From: Histoplasma ohiense
Lineage: Eukaryota; Ascomycota; Eurotiomycetes; Onygenales; Ajellomycetaceae
DNA: 64,000 bases
Assembly (NCBI GenBank): GCA_017607445.1
Contig: JAEVHH010000005.1
Location: 1,741,001 to 1,805,000, forward strand
Reading direction: 5' to 3'
Part shown: positions 12,701-24,301 of the stretch, one piece after another
Layout: each line of letters starts with the position of its first letter
Numbering within the stretch: the first letter of the stretch is position 1
Position numbers and translations under genes: made by a program
Notes under the pieces: generated by a model
Told to the model about the DNA's origin: nothing
Database searches by the model: none
What the model saw: the letters and a program-made list of their open reading frames with translations, nothing else

Positions 12701-15700
12701 GGTGGGGCGTTGTTTTGCGATTTTTTATTGGTTTAGATCATCAGAAGGAAGATTAAGGTGCTGGACTAGCGCAACTTAATTTGGACGTTCGTTCGTTGGA
12801 TGCACAACCTATAAGAAGCGGCTGTATATCTTTGTTGGGCATTTGCATGGCTTTGCTGGGGATGCAAAAACTTCCTATCGAAATACCCCTTTGGGACGGT
12901 GTCCCTTCCTTGTGGAACTCTCCAACGTTTCTGTTTCATTAGGATAAGAACGTAACAATGCCACGCCTGATCATGCCTCCACACTACATATCAATGTCAT
13001 GATGTACTGTACTACTTGCACGGCCTTTATCAAGCCCGCTGTTGTTACCATTAGCACCTGATGTAGGTTTATCCCCACACCTTGCCGTTCCAAGTCTCGA
13101 TTAGGCAGTTCGACATCGCGTTTCTGTCCTCCATTCAGACATTTCGGCGAATGGTACTAGTATTCTACGGCCAGCAGTTGAGACTTCTTTCAAGGACAAA
13201 ATTATACCTGCACAACAACGAATATACGGTTTTCACATTCAATTTTGGACCGGCGAGGGGTCAATGGAAGCAAAGACCGAACAAGTGGCTAGCAGCAAAG
13301 AACGAACGCCATGACCCATTCATGAATTCTAAAGCTTTTATTCTCATTGGTGCAATTTACCCCGCGAGGTAATAGCCAAAATATTAGCCTTGAGGGAACA
13401 AAGAAACCTTCGACGGATGGTGGCCCAAGAACCCTGGTGCTGGGGCCAACGGCCCTGTCAGGCATTGGGAATCTGCGCTTCGTGATCTTGGCTCAATTGA
13501 ACTACTCCGACACTCAAAAGGTTGGATTATTGTTCCAGATATTTGACTCATGCACACTCTGCAGAGGGGATCGCACGTTGGCAATACCCTAATGGATGTC
13601 CCGGACATCTAGGCCCAATCAGGATATTTGCTGTTGTGCCTTGCATATCCTGACGGGCGAGGTGTATTGGTTGGAAATTCCACCAGTAAGCCCAATCCTT
13701 TTCTAGTGTTTGTTTGCTACATGAGCCATTTCTGGAGGACCGGGAGCAATTAAAAAGGCAAGCCCAATTCAGCTATTCGTCAATTATTTCCTCACTGCTC
13801 CATCCGCCAGGTCGTCAATCAGCATATCGGTTAACAATAGCTGTACATATCCGTGCGCGTGGCGAGCAAAATACAGCGGAGGAACTGCCTGGCGGCTATT
13901 TTCCTGTTTGACCGCTCGATTTCATTACGCGATGACCGAAACGCTATTTTGAGGACAGAACAATAGGAAGAGTTCTCCGAACACCGATCACAAACTCACC
14001 TTGACAATACTCCGTAATAATGCCCAACATCTACCATCGCCCAACTCTAACCTCATATTTTGAGCAAGTCAAGATGTTTTTGGATCTTCCCCAAGCTTAT
14101 CAATGATGATCCAGCGGTTGGAGGTCTCTAATTAACCTGGTATTCGGACCCGTTTTCCGCTCCCATTGTCATGGAGCTGGATACCACGATTCTTTCGGCG
14201 TGGCTAAACGCTATCCCTATTTGGTATTCAATGAGCGATAGAAAGGAAATGAAAGTGAAGTCAATCCTAACTTTCCTTTCCGGTACTATTGCCGAAAATA
14301 TTGATATTACGCCCTGCCCGGTCACGAACCATCATAAATTACCAAGCCATACAGGAAAACAACCTGTGGTGTATTCCAATAGGAGGGCCCCCAGTCAAAC
14401 TAATTCTCATGGCAAAAGCTGTACTTCGCCTCCCGGGCCCTGGCATCCTTGGTATCCCTCCCATGAAAAGGGTCCAGACACATAGCCACTCTCAGAGTTT
14501 CCACCTGCTTTTGTTTGTGGCGAAAAATTTTTACGTAAAATCAAGACTGATATATTCTCCTTTTTCATGATGTCCTTGCACATACAAGCTTTATTGCCAA
14601 ATTTCATTTCATGTTTCAAAAATGAGGAACTTTTTCATTGCTCACTTCGCGTTTCGAGGATGTTCAAGTCCCTGACAAACCCTTTTCGACCCTCTTTACT
14701 TCTTGCACGAACAAGTACTTGTACTGTTCACACATGTACCTTTCGTACATACTTTTTAAACCACTCCACTTAACCCCTCTACCCTGTTTTACAGTCAGCG
14801 TTGAAGAAATAAGAATCTTACTTTTTGAAACATGAACTTCCTTTTGAGGTACTGCATGTGTCTTCCTGTATCTTACCTAGATCCTCGGGAACCCGTACAC
14901 ATAATTACCAGCTCCTGAAGGACATGAGCTTCTCAGAGCACTGAGGGTTTTCCAACGGGACTTACACAGAAAGCTAGCGATCTAACATACCACACCCGGG
15001 CAGGACGAGCGTTGAGCTCTGGATGACAATAGATCATCCACAAGAAGTGGGGTACATCAGGCTCAGGGATTTCCGTCAAGACCATATTGCCAAAAGGCCA
15101 GAACAGCCGATGATTTTGCTAGGTTTTGGCAGTCTCGCGGGAAATTTTCGAGCCCTTACGTCAGACAACGTTTCAATCCATGTTCAACAAAAATCACCCC
15201 CGAAGAAATGACTTCCCGCGAATTCTCCGGATGGTCCAAATTAAATTTGGGGGCCCATCATGAAGCAAGGATGAAATGAGACCTGCACAACTCCAACTAG
15301 GTCCAGACTTATTCATAGTTGGACCTGGGGTGCGAAGTTCAACACGCATGCAGATAAGGAGTAATCCAAAAAGAAACGTGTTTGACATTAATTATCTGCG
15401 ACTCACTCTCCTTTGCAGATTGAGTTTCCTACAAAGAAGAGTTTTGGAGCGATCTTCCATCTATGAGCATTTTGTAGGGTCCCCAGTACCATGCCAGCAA
15501 CCGAGTCTGGAGAGTCTCCATCTAATTGGGCCACAAAAAAAAAAGGTTCTATACAGGATATCATTACACGAATCCTTGGTCTTTCTCCACATCAAAACAG
15601 GATGAAAATACTAATACCTGAACGCACATCGCCCTTATGTCAGGAGAGGGGTGATGACTGGAAAAATGATTTTTAACTGGAGATAGCAATGGATTGATGG

Positions 15701-17268
15701 GGAAAGAAATACAAAGAAAAGAATGAAGATTCTTGCGTGATGTAGTTACTGTACATTCACTTGGCCACGAATCCACAATTCTTGATGTTTTTAATTCCAT
15801 GTTTATATTCTTTCTTCTCCTCTGAGCGATAGACTAGTTCATATCCGCAGCAGGTTGCATGTGAAGCATTTTGCCTCCAGTGCCGATTTGGTTGCGATCT
15901 TAGCGAGCCTACAACTCTCCAGGAAGAGAAATATGGATTGTGGTCACCTAAAGATACAGGAGCTTCAAGCTACTTCGTATCTGGTGTCTTGACAGTGTCC
16001 GCGTATTTCTTAAGCAACATGGAAAGCTGGCGAGGCGCTACATTGAATAACGGCCACGTCTGGGACTCACATCTTTGGTACACATTTGCAACCGCGTGGA
16101 AAACCAATCATAGCTCCTCAGTGACACGACCTTGCTCTCCTTTATGGAAACGTCATTGGTAGTGTAAGGATAAGAGAAAGTATTGTACGTACCGTATGAA
16201 TGGGTATACAAAAGGAATTCGATTTCTGATACATCAGCAGTTTGCTGACTTCATATGCTCTTCTTAACGAAGTTGACAACTGGTTCCGCTTCCTTGAGGG
16301 GAACAGAGATTTTCTCGTTTCTAAGCTGACCATTATGCCTTCACCTGGTGGAAGTTATTGGTAAATCAAGGTGAGACAGATAAATAAGCTGAAGGGGATA
16401 ATGAAATAGTCGCAACACATTCTTGATGCACAGAACAACCGTTGAATCAAGCCAGACTGTCAATGAGCCCATATTCAAGAGCTTTGGGATTCTCGATCAA
16501 TTTCTGGCAGCATGGGTATCCCTTGATATAGCATCTGGCATCATCATGAGCAATTTCGTCTGTAACACCGGTACAGCCTTGCAAAACAAACCTTTGTTGG
16601 TGTTTCCGGCCACATCGGTATGTCCACACTCGGAGGTTTCCTCTTGGTCCCGCTTTTCCTTCTCCATTTTTTTTCTTGTTATTTAAATATTTGTTTATTT
16701 AGTTGCTGACAGGTTTGACAATCATCCTTTCTCAGATCTTTTGCTCATGTAGCTGCCAATGCAAAATGCGCTAGGAATCTTGCACGCACTACCTTCTCCG
16801 AAGAGTCCGAACTCACAATATAAATCGAGATTGTCTTCTTCGCCACCTTTGTCAATTGGATCATTCTCCCCTGCTAATAGTAAATGGTGAAAATCCTTCT
16901 TGCAGCAATCGCAAAATTTAAGATGGGAGTATTATGTTTTCGATTATACCCCGACTTTGACTTTCTTGCCAGAGGAACCAGAGTTTCGAACGGGCACATT
17001 CTTGTCAGATTGTGAGATGCATTGCAATGGTGAGAAGATTAACAATCCACCAAAGGTCTCAACCTATGCAGGGACGGATGAAAGCTAAAAATTTGCTTGC
17101 ATGTTTGTCAAAATAATTTAGGTTCAATTTGTACGGCTTTTCCTGGCGGCGGTTCTGAATATCGTGCTATCCTAATGGCTTCAATCTTCTGTTTTAGGTA
17201 GCCAAGTCAGTCATCTTTCGTGCATGTCCCAATGGGATGCAATATGCTCCCGGCTAAAACTAGTTTTA
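9776..17268. other. Gene-poor region downstream of flbD
   Basis: No gene I can support. The first few hundred bases are probably flbD 3' UTR (T-rich, with a T tract at about 10388-10404). Further on there is a short (TA)n run at 11523-11542, TGTACTGTAC words at 12123 and 13003, and TACGGAGTA (as TACTCCGTA) at 14008. Open frames up to about 100 codons (for example plus 14171-14485) have no recognisable family and no support from splice signals. Confidence 0.6.
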
Positions 17269-17807
17269 CTAGCATAAGCGTTGACCGTGAGTGCCATTCT
17301 TTTCATCAATATAAGTTGCAGCTTCGCCTCCAAGAATGTCGCAGTTTCCCTTAGTATCACACTTGGAAGCTGTGATCGTGATTTGATTTAGTTGGCGAAC
17401 ACTAACCATTTTGGCTAGGTATGAGTATGAATACACATTCTTGAAGTGGATAGGCCCATTGTCTTTCAGAGGCCTATCAGGCAGTTTCAATCGCCAGAAC
17501 TTTGGCCTCTTTGATTGTTTTTTTCGTCGTCATATATTTTGCTGCTTGGTTCGTCATCTGCAGGCCTAGGTCGGATGACAAACTTTTCCTTCACGCAAGG
17601 TCTTACAGCTGCCGGCAAATAAGCTGAGCTTTCTGTTGCTGCCCTTGTTGCGACACGAGAGCCCGGCGGCAGCCAGGCTCTAGCATCAACATTTAGACCG
17701 CTGTTTGACGTCCAGGTTCTCTTAGGTTAATCGTGAAGCGGTTGGGTTGGAAAGATTAAAGATAGAGAAAGCACTTTCTTCATAAATTCTTTGCTCATTA
17801 TGACCAT
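17269..17807 (-). pseudogene. Broken gene for a probable secreted protein
   Basis: Reading the minus strand from ATG at 17807, the frame encodes a short basic start and a hydrophobic core (KKVLSLSLIF) like a signal peptide, then meets a TAA at 17727-17729. The same frame then stays open for 79 more codons, to TGA at 17487-17489. The adjacent frame takes over at about 17499 with no loss of coding character (WRLKLPDRPLKD) and runs to a TAG at 17269, with cysteines in the last third and a final Cys. One stop and one single-base shift therefore separate what looks like one protein of about 178 residues. An alternative is a gene with unusual introns: a weak donor (GTTAGT) lies within the last frame, but no splice pair removes the TAA cleanly. 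I do not recognise the family. Codon use is more orderly than in neighbouring non-coding DNA. Confidence 0.4.
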
Positions 17808-18561
17808 GTTAGATAATTGGCTTGCTGGGCATGAAGATATTCGGTCCTTTATAGCATGGTGTTTAGTGTAACGATATTAAATGGCATCACAGAAAGAGAT
17901 ACAATGTATTCCGTAGACTGCGGAGATACACACCTGGCTTATCTCGTCCCAATCGACTGGTATTGAGGTTATATATATGACATTACGATCGATACATGCA
18001 CCTTAAGATTTATAGCTCATATATAATTGAGAAGACTAATGACAACGAAAGCCCTACCCTAACCTCGAAAATGGCTGGGGAATGGGTGAACATGTATCAA
18101 TTTGGACGAGGGATTAGGGTAATAACTAAATGTAATTTGTAGTATGCGGATGGTCTGTTTGCTGGTATTGAAGAATAATAGAAAGCGTTTGAAGACTCCT
18201 CTGGTACCGAAGGCTTGAGATGTAGTCTCATCAGGCCAACAAATGAAGAGAACGAAATGAAACCCAATCTGGATAGCTGCTGTATCCGTAAGCGTATGAA
18301 GTATACACAGTATATATGATTCGATTGAGGTTGGAGACAATTGTGCAAAAGAAAAGAAACGAGGATGAGAGAAAAAGTTCTCAGTGAGCTTCAACACTAG
18401 TCTGTTTTGGGACGGCGAACAAGCTTCACGTAAGCAACGATATCAGCATCAAAAGAATGACCTTTCAATTTCCCTTAGACAATTCCTTACATTCATTATC
18501 ATTACAACATCACGCGTAACTATATTACGATTTAGTTCAAGAGCCCTTGTGCTTCGTCGAT
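17808..18561. other. Intergenic region before the NCBP3-like gene
   Basis: No gene seen. It contains an imperfect TACTCCGTA copy at 17907 (one mismatch) and AT-rich sequence. The last 150 bases are likely promoter and leader of the gene that starts at 18562. Confidence 0.6.
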
Positions 18562-20092
18562 ATGGAGGTGGCTTCTCTCCTCCAACCATCGACCACCAAT
18601 GGCACATACGTCAAAGCAAGCACAATGGAGACCCCCATGGATATCGAGATGGACCTTGATCTAGGACCTTTACCAGAACCAGAGCATGTTGAAATAGTTA
18701 GTGTTGTGCCCGTTACCCTAATTTCACTATAGTTTCTGATAGTTATTCGTATAACAGAATCAAGTTCCATTAGCCACGGCGGAAGAAGCCGCTGCGAGCT
18801 CTCACCTCAACGAAGAACCTCAGTTTGAAAAGGTTCATATTCGGGGAGTTGATGAGCTTACTACAGAGGATCTGAAGCGGTACGCAAGTGAGCACTTCGT
18901 AGCAGAGGAACTCACCCGGATAGAATGGATCGACGACACCTCTGCGAATCTTGTGTATAGCTCTGCCGACGTCGGTCTGCAAGCGCTGGCTACATTTTCA
19001 CAACAAAACCCGGAGGAAGACTCGTCGCGATTACCTCCACTGCGACTCCGGACGGCGAAATCCCTATCTACGCATCCAGAGTCAGTCCTGCAAGTACGAA
19101 CAGCGGTGAAGACAGATCGAAAGAAGCAACGAGCCCATGAATCGAGCCGTTTCTACCTTATGCATCCAGAGCATGATCCCCGAGAGCGAATGATGAGAGA
19201 GTTTGCAGACAGGCGGCGTAGCGGCCGGAGAGACGATAATGACAGCGATTACTCAAGAAGACGATTTGATGACAGGGAGCATAGACGAAGACGGGGTCGC
19301 GCCAAGGAAGAAAATTTCAACGAGAGTATGTACGATGACGACGCTGCGCGGAGTAGAGCAAGGAGCAGCTCAAACGAAGGCAGGCTAAATGGAGATGGAG
19401 GGGAAGAGAGATGGAGCCGTAATAGGCGCGATGTTATTGAGCTCTTCCCCGACGACAACCCTGGCTCGTTAGGACGACTTCGGGGTCGTAGCGCTTCTCC
19501 GCTTAGAATGGAATTTGATCAAGGAGACCCTACGATGGGTAGCCTGGAACGGACCCGTAAATCTTTCAGAAACCGTTCTCCGAGGAACAGCCGAAACAGA
19601 GATCTAATATATGGGGCCGACGAATATGCTACTAGCAATGACAGCACTGAGCGCCGGGAGTTATTCCCAAACAAAACAACAGCCAGTTACCTCAAAAGGG
19701 AGCTTTTCCCCAAAAAAGTCACTTCAAGCAACCACCGCCGCTCCGATGCGTTCGATGCTGCCGACGAAACTGCAGATCTATTTTCTAAACGAATACCGGT
19801 TCCCTTGATGGATGGAACCAGTGGTGGCGAGATATCCAGCAGATCAACAGGCCAGGTTGAATTATTCCCAGATAAAAGTGACAAAAATGGAATCAGCATC
19901 CGTGGTGCTGCCTCGGAGGATAAGGGAATATCTATTCGTGGCACTTCTCAGGGAATATCTATCAAAGGTGCTGCCTCCGTTAGAGAGTTATTTCCCTCCA
20001 AATATAATAGTAACGAGGGGAAAGAACTGTTTTCGGACAAACTTCAGGGTCGAGGGGGTAGGCGCAGGAAAGCGGAGGATATGTTCTCTTAA
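18562..20092 (+). CDS. NCBP3-like nuclear cap-binding/RNA-binding protein
   Basis: Two exons, 18562-18696 and 18758-20092, joined in phase 0 across a 61-bp intron (GTTAGT...CTGAT...ACAG), give 489 residues. Residues about 58-105 form the atypical RRM-like domain of the NCBP3/DUF2414 family: VHIRGVDELTTEDLKRYASEHF, then RIEWIDDTSANLVY. Known members (human NCBP3) bind mRNA and join the cap-binding/TREX machinery in the nucleus; the same role here is inferred. The rest is disordered and rich in Arg, Asp, Ser and Glu. It carries repeated ELFP-type motifs (residues near 273, 346, 360, 413, 455, 468, with related DLFS and a C-terminal DMFS) and three GISI(R/K)G repeats at about 421-450. The ATG at 18562 is the first in frame after an upstream stretch without another ATG. 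I am confident of the family, less of function. Confidence 0.82.
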
Positions 20093-20597
20093 AAAGGAAA
20101 TTGGCATTCTGACCTTTTTATTTTCCTCCCGTTTTGCGATGATCTGATGATAAGGCCCAAGACAATTTGGATAACGGTATTTCACCGTTTTATAGAGAGA
20201 AGGTATTTTATTATTGTATTTTGGACCTGGCATTATTTTTTTCTTGTTTTATGAGTTCATTCGCAGAATGGTATATGACCTTGGCAGCAGTGTAATCCGC
20301 CGAAACTCTTGGGCATTTTGAATTCAGGGATTAAATTACATGTTGAAAATCCAAGTGACTCCATCAGTCTCCTACCTAATAGGAAATACGACCTTAAATG
20401 TGCAACTTTTCAGGCAGTTTATCCCACACCTTCTTATCATGGGATGAACAATTGCCTCCCAGGCCCTTCTTCTCCATGAAACAAGACAAAATTTAACATA
20501 AAAACGTGGAATGAGGAGCGGGGTGCGCGTGGAAGAATTTTATAAGAGAATCCTGAATGCTTTCATCTCGATCTCTCACTCTGCCTTCGATTTCACC
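20093..20597. other. Intergenic region
   Basis: Presumed 3' UTR of the NCBP3-like gene and promoter of the WD40 gene. I see no gene and no repeat. Confidence 0.6.
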
Positions 20598-20715
20598 ATG
20601 CGTCCTTGTGGCGTTACGAGCGGGACACTAGCAGCGTTTCTTGAAGAATCGGGGCTGCCACTGAAATAGGCAACCTCGCACAACAAAGGTGCGAAGCTTT
20701 GGCCATCGAGAAATT
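20598..20715 (+). pseudogene. Frameshifted LisH-coding segment of the WD40 gene
   Basis: From ATG 20598 the frame reads into TLAAFLEESGLPLK and stops at TAG 20667. That string resembles the end of a LisH motif. Shifting one base at about 20662 gives EIGNLAQQRCEALAIEKL, and a second one-base shift at about 20715 joins EKMKVFDRFLGWER, the normal linker that leads into the WD40 part of this family. Before 20625 another frame gives VLVALRAGH, which fits the LisH start. All shifts have the same sign (one base missing). It could be true decay or assembly error. Confidence 0.45.
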
Positions 20716-22224
20716 ATGGAGAAAATGAAGGTGTTTGATAGATTCCTGGGATGGGAACGAACTGTCCATGGAGAAGATCTGGATGGGTGGAAAATTCCTG
20801 GTGAGTTCGCTTCTTGTGCAGAAATTCCATCCTTTTGCAATATTTACCTGCCATTTCTTAGAAATCTGCTCCTTGCCCTGGTGTTTCGAGGTCGTTATAT
20901 GCATTCTGGACCTTGCAAGAATCAAACTATTTCAAGTTTCATCCCTGCTGCAGAACAGACCCTTGACTCGATTAGTTTTCTTGACGTTTTCACTTTACTA
21001 AATTAGACCATAGCACCATCGACACCAAACATGCTTGAGACCCCAAGCGCGGCAAATCTGGTCACAGTCTGTGTTCAACCCTATATAAAACCATCAGAAG
21101 ATGGCCATCCAGAAGAGGCATCGCTGCTAATTGTTTCGGGCGCGGACAAACTCGTGAGTCTCTACGATGTCCAAGCACCCTACCCTCTCCTTTGTACGCA
21201 CGACAACCTATCAGGTAGTCCTTTCCTTTCTGGGATCTATCTCTACGATGGTGCATACCGAGCAATGACAACGATGTCTGGAGAGCTATTGCTATTCCAA
21301 GGACCGAGAGCCATAGCATCCAGGAAAGATCATACCAAATATGCTGTGGACGTGGTATCGTTCCAGGAAGAGCCGCCGGAAGTCCAAACCACTTGGCTAG
21401 CGACAGCCGGGTGGGATTCGAGAATATATATCTACAGCATAACCCTCCGAGATGTAGGTGCGCAGCTCACAATCGGTGAACCGCTAGCGGTTATCAAAAC
21501 GGCCACAGTACCAGAATGCATCCTCCTCATGCGCAGCCCGAGTACGGGGAACTTGGTTCTTCTAGCGTCTCGACGTGATTCGACATGTCTATTTTATTAC
21601 CTTGTCGAATCGCCATTTAACCGGCTCGAAAGAGGACATAGAATGAATGCCAAAAGTCAACAACTCTACGAATGCCCACTTCTTGGCAAGCAGGATCTGG
21701 CACCGAATTCGAACGCATGGGCTTCGTTCTCACCCGCATGTTTTGCTCCAAGTCCGCGGGACCCAATGCTTCTTGCCGTCGCGACCTCTAGTAAACCGTA
21801 TATGCACGTAATATTTGTCCGGGTCCTCATGCCATTTCCATCAGCATCCACATCGCTAACGCCTGCGGCCCGGCGGGCGTCGCAGGCATCACAATCAATG
21901 GCAGATCGAGAGACCGCTGCTATACTTGCCCACGTGAACGCGATGGCACCGCAAACGGCGTTTTCCATCCCAAAGCTCGTTTGGCGGCCCGATGGATCTG
22001 GGGTTTGGGTCAATGGGGAAGATGGTGTGATTAGGGGTATAGAAGCGAAGACGGGAAAGCTTGTCGCTTCATTGAGGGGAGGGCATGAACCCGGTTCCAA
22101 GGTCAGGACTATATCGGCGGGTTGGGCTCGCGTAGATTACGGGGAGAATAGGTTCGAAGAATGCTTAGTTAGTGGCGGGTATGATAAGAAATTGATTGTT
22201 TGGATGCCGGAACATAGATTATGA
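20716..22224 (+). CDS. WD40 repeat protein (LisH/WD40 family), N-terminus disrupted
   Basis: The intact part has two exons, 20716-20800 and 21014-22224, across a 213-bp intron (GTGAGT...CTAAAT...ATAG), phase 1. This gives 431 residues if ATG 20716 is used. The splice joins GWKIP to APSTPN, the usual linker of this fungal family. WD-type blades are visible: LIVSGADKLVSLYDV, WLATAGWDSRIYIYSI, LASRRDSTCLFYY, PKLVWRPDGSGVWV and a last SGGYDKKLIVWMP. The family normally starts with a LisH dimerisation motif; here that part lies just upstream in shifted frames. An ATG at 21031 could also serve. The function is not known to me; such proteins are scaffolds. Confidence is high for WD40 and moderate for the start. 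Confidence 0.75.
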
Positions 22225-24301
22225 TAAACTCGTATATAATGCTGCTTTGGATAAGATTAATTTTGCTGAAGAGAATAACAGAACTACCAGACCAGAAGTA
22301 CAATTATGTTCAGATTTCAAACAAGGATAGACCGATAAAACCAGAGCTTCGAAAATAAAAAAATAATGATCATCTTCCTAATGGTGGATAATACATGTAG
22401 CACATCTGTCCATGCACCTCCGCACCATGGGAGAAAGGCAAAGGGTGTTTGGTAATTAGACGGCAGTAGAATTTGATCTCGGCACGAAAAGATAATAATC
22501 CTTCAGCAATTGGACATAGAGAAAATCCCACTGCTGTACACACATATGCCTGTTTTGTCCCATGATTGGAAACGGACCATTATTAGATAAGTGTATTCAC
22601 GGTATGCGAGGTTCGTTGACTGAGTGGTAGAGGACCAAAAGTCGTCGCAGTTTTCTGAATACGCAAGAAGTGATTCGAAATTCAGAAGAAAAAAACGAAA
22701 AATGAAAAATGAAATGCTACATTTAAAACAAATGCGAAAGTTTCGATTCCGTGGCATTGTGAATTCATGTTGCTGTTGAATTGGGCGGAGGAATTGTCTT
22801 CCCCGCTGCCACCGCCTCATGGAAATGAGGAAAAAGTTTCTACTCACATTGCCATCTGCTTTTTGTGGACAGAATAGAAAAGGAAATCCGCAGAGTGGCT
22901 TGAATTTTTTTCAGGATTCTCCGAATTTATAAGCCAAGATAGAACACCTATCGACATGACACATGGAATTATAAACCCGGACCGCAACCTGGAAAACAGA
23001 AAGAAAAACAGTAGAAATCGTTTTATGCGGATTCTCTCTTGCCCTCCTTCACCTCCTTCTGTAATAGTATGTCAGCTAAATGTTTTACGAATTCGGGAAA
23101 TGCCCCTAACTAGTAGGTGGACGGCCATGAAAGTTAGAAAATCGTACCAGCGCCTTCATAGTACCATGCAGAGCATGTCTGTGGTTCCGTCGGAATTTAG
23201 GATCTGTGCCCTTAAGGGAGGGATAGCGATGGGTTTTTGGCTTTTTGATCCTGTATCAAGAAACATCCAAATCAGTATTTTGTTACTCTGAGGGGATCGT
23301 CGAGATCTTTTTCGCGATATTTCAGAGGGGGTATCGAGTCAATAGACAGGGAACCGGGAGGGAAAAAATATAACCACGTACCCGTTTCGGTGGGCTTTCC
23401 AGTTCAACGTGTGCTGTGAGCTGTTCTTTGACTCTGAGTAGAGAGGAGTTGTCAGTACAGAAGGCCTCAGCACGCAAACGCTAGTGACAGGCAAGATATG
23501 AGCCTGGCAGAGATAAAATAGACGGATGATTACATACTGGCCATTTTGATGGGTTTGTGGCAACAGAAAGGCTGTTGGAGTCAAAGCTGTGATGACGGAG
23601 GTTGGACTGCCAAAACCTGAAGGATGCAGCGTTTGTTTGTGGGATCTCGCTTAGTCACGTGCACTGACTCGAGTGAAGGTTTGGGATCAATACTACGAGC
23701 AGTATCAATTAGTATCATTGCATTTACACATGATATGGACATGCTTAAGAAGGCTCTCTAAGAAATTGCTAATGAGGGGTTGGGACATAAAAGCATTGTA
23801 ATCCAAACATTTAAATGGCACTGTTACGCTTAAGAATTTATGTCTATGTACTCCGTAGATATCATGGAGTGGTTGATTGATATCCCAATTCTAGCTGAAA
23901 AAAAAATATTCGATATCTAAACACCAAAGCCACCCTAGAGCTTCATGTAGTTAATTGATGAGTTCTCCTTCTAAAATTCTATCGTTCCTCAAATATTCTA
24001 TGCCAATACCAGCGCCTTGGAGTTGGTTTGCTATCCTCACCCAGGTACGGAGTATAGAGCAAATCGTTCCCGTGTTTGCAGGATAATTGCACATCATGTG
24101 AGATGACTATTTTGGGTTAGTTGATTACTTATTTGAGATTAGCTTCTTTAAAAAGTGACTAATCATCAAATCATATTGCGAAGCGTCTGAGCTTGCTGAG
24201 ATAAAGTCCTCCCGAACTTCCAGTCCTGCTTTCCAACCCGACTTCAGTTCTGTGCAAGACACGCCGCTCCATCCCCATTCTTCTCATCCTCCAATTGCGC
24301 A
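22225..24301. other. Intergenic region of about 2 kb
   Basis: No gene I can support. It holds TACGGAGTA words at 23849-23857 (reverse orientation) and 24046-24054. The last 100 bases are probably the ATP16 promoter and leader. A 114-codon minus frame at 22503-22847 has no recognisable family. Confidence 0.6.

Noticed and set aside
22503..22847. 114-codon minus-strand frame
   Set aside because: Phe/Arg/Ser-rich translation of AT-rich DNA with no recognisable family.
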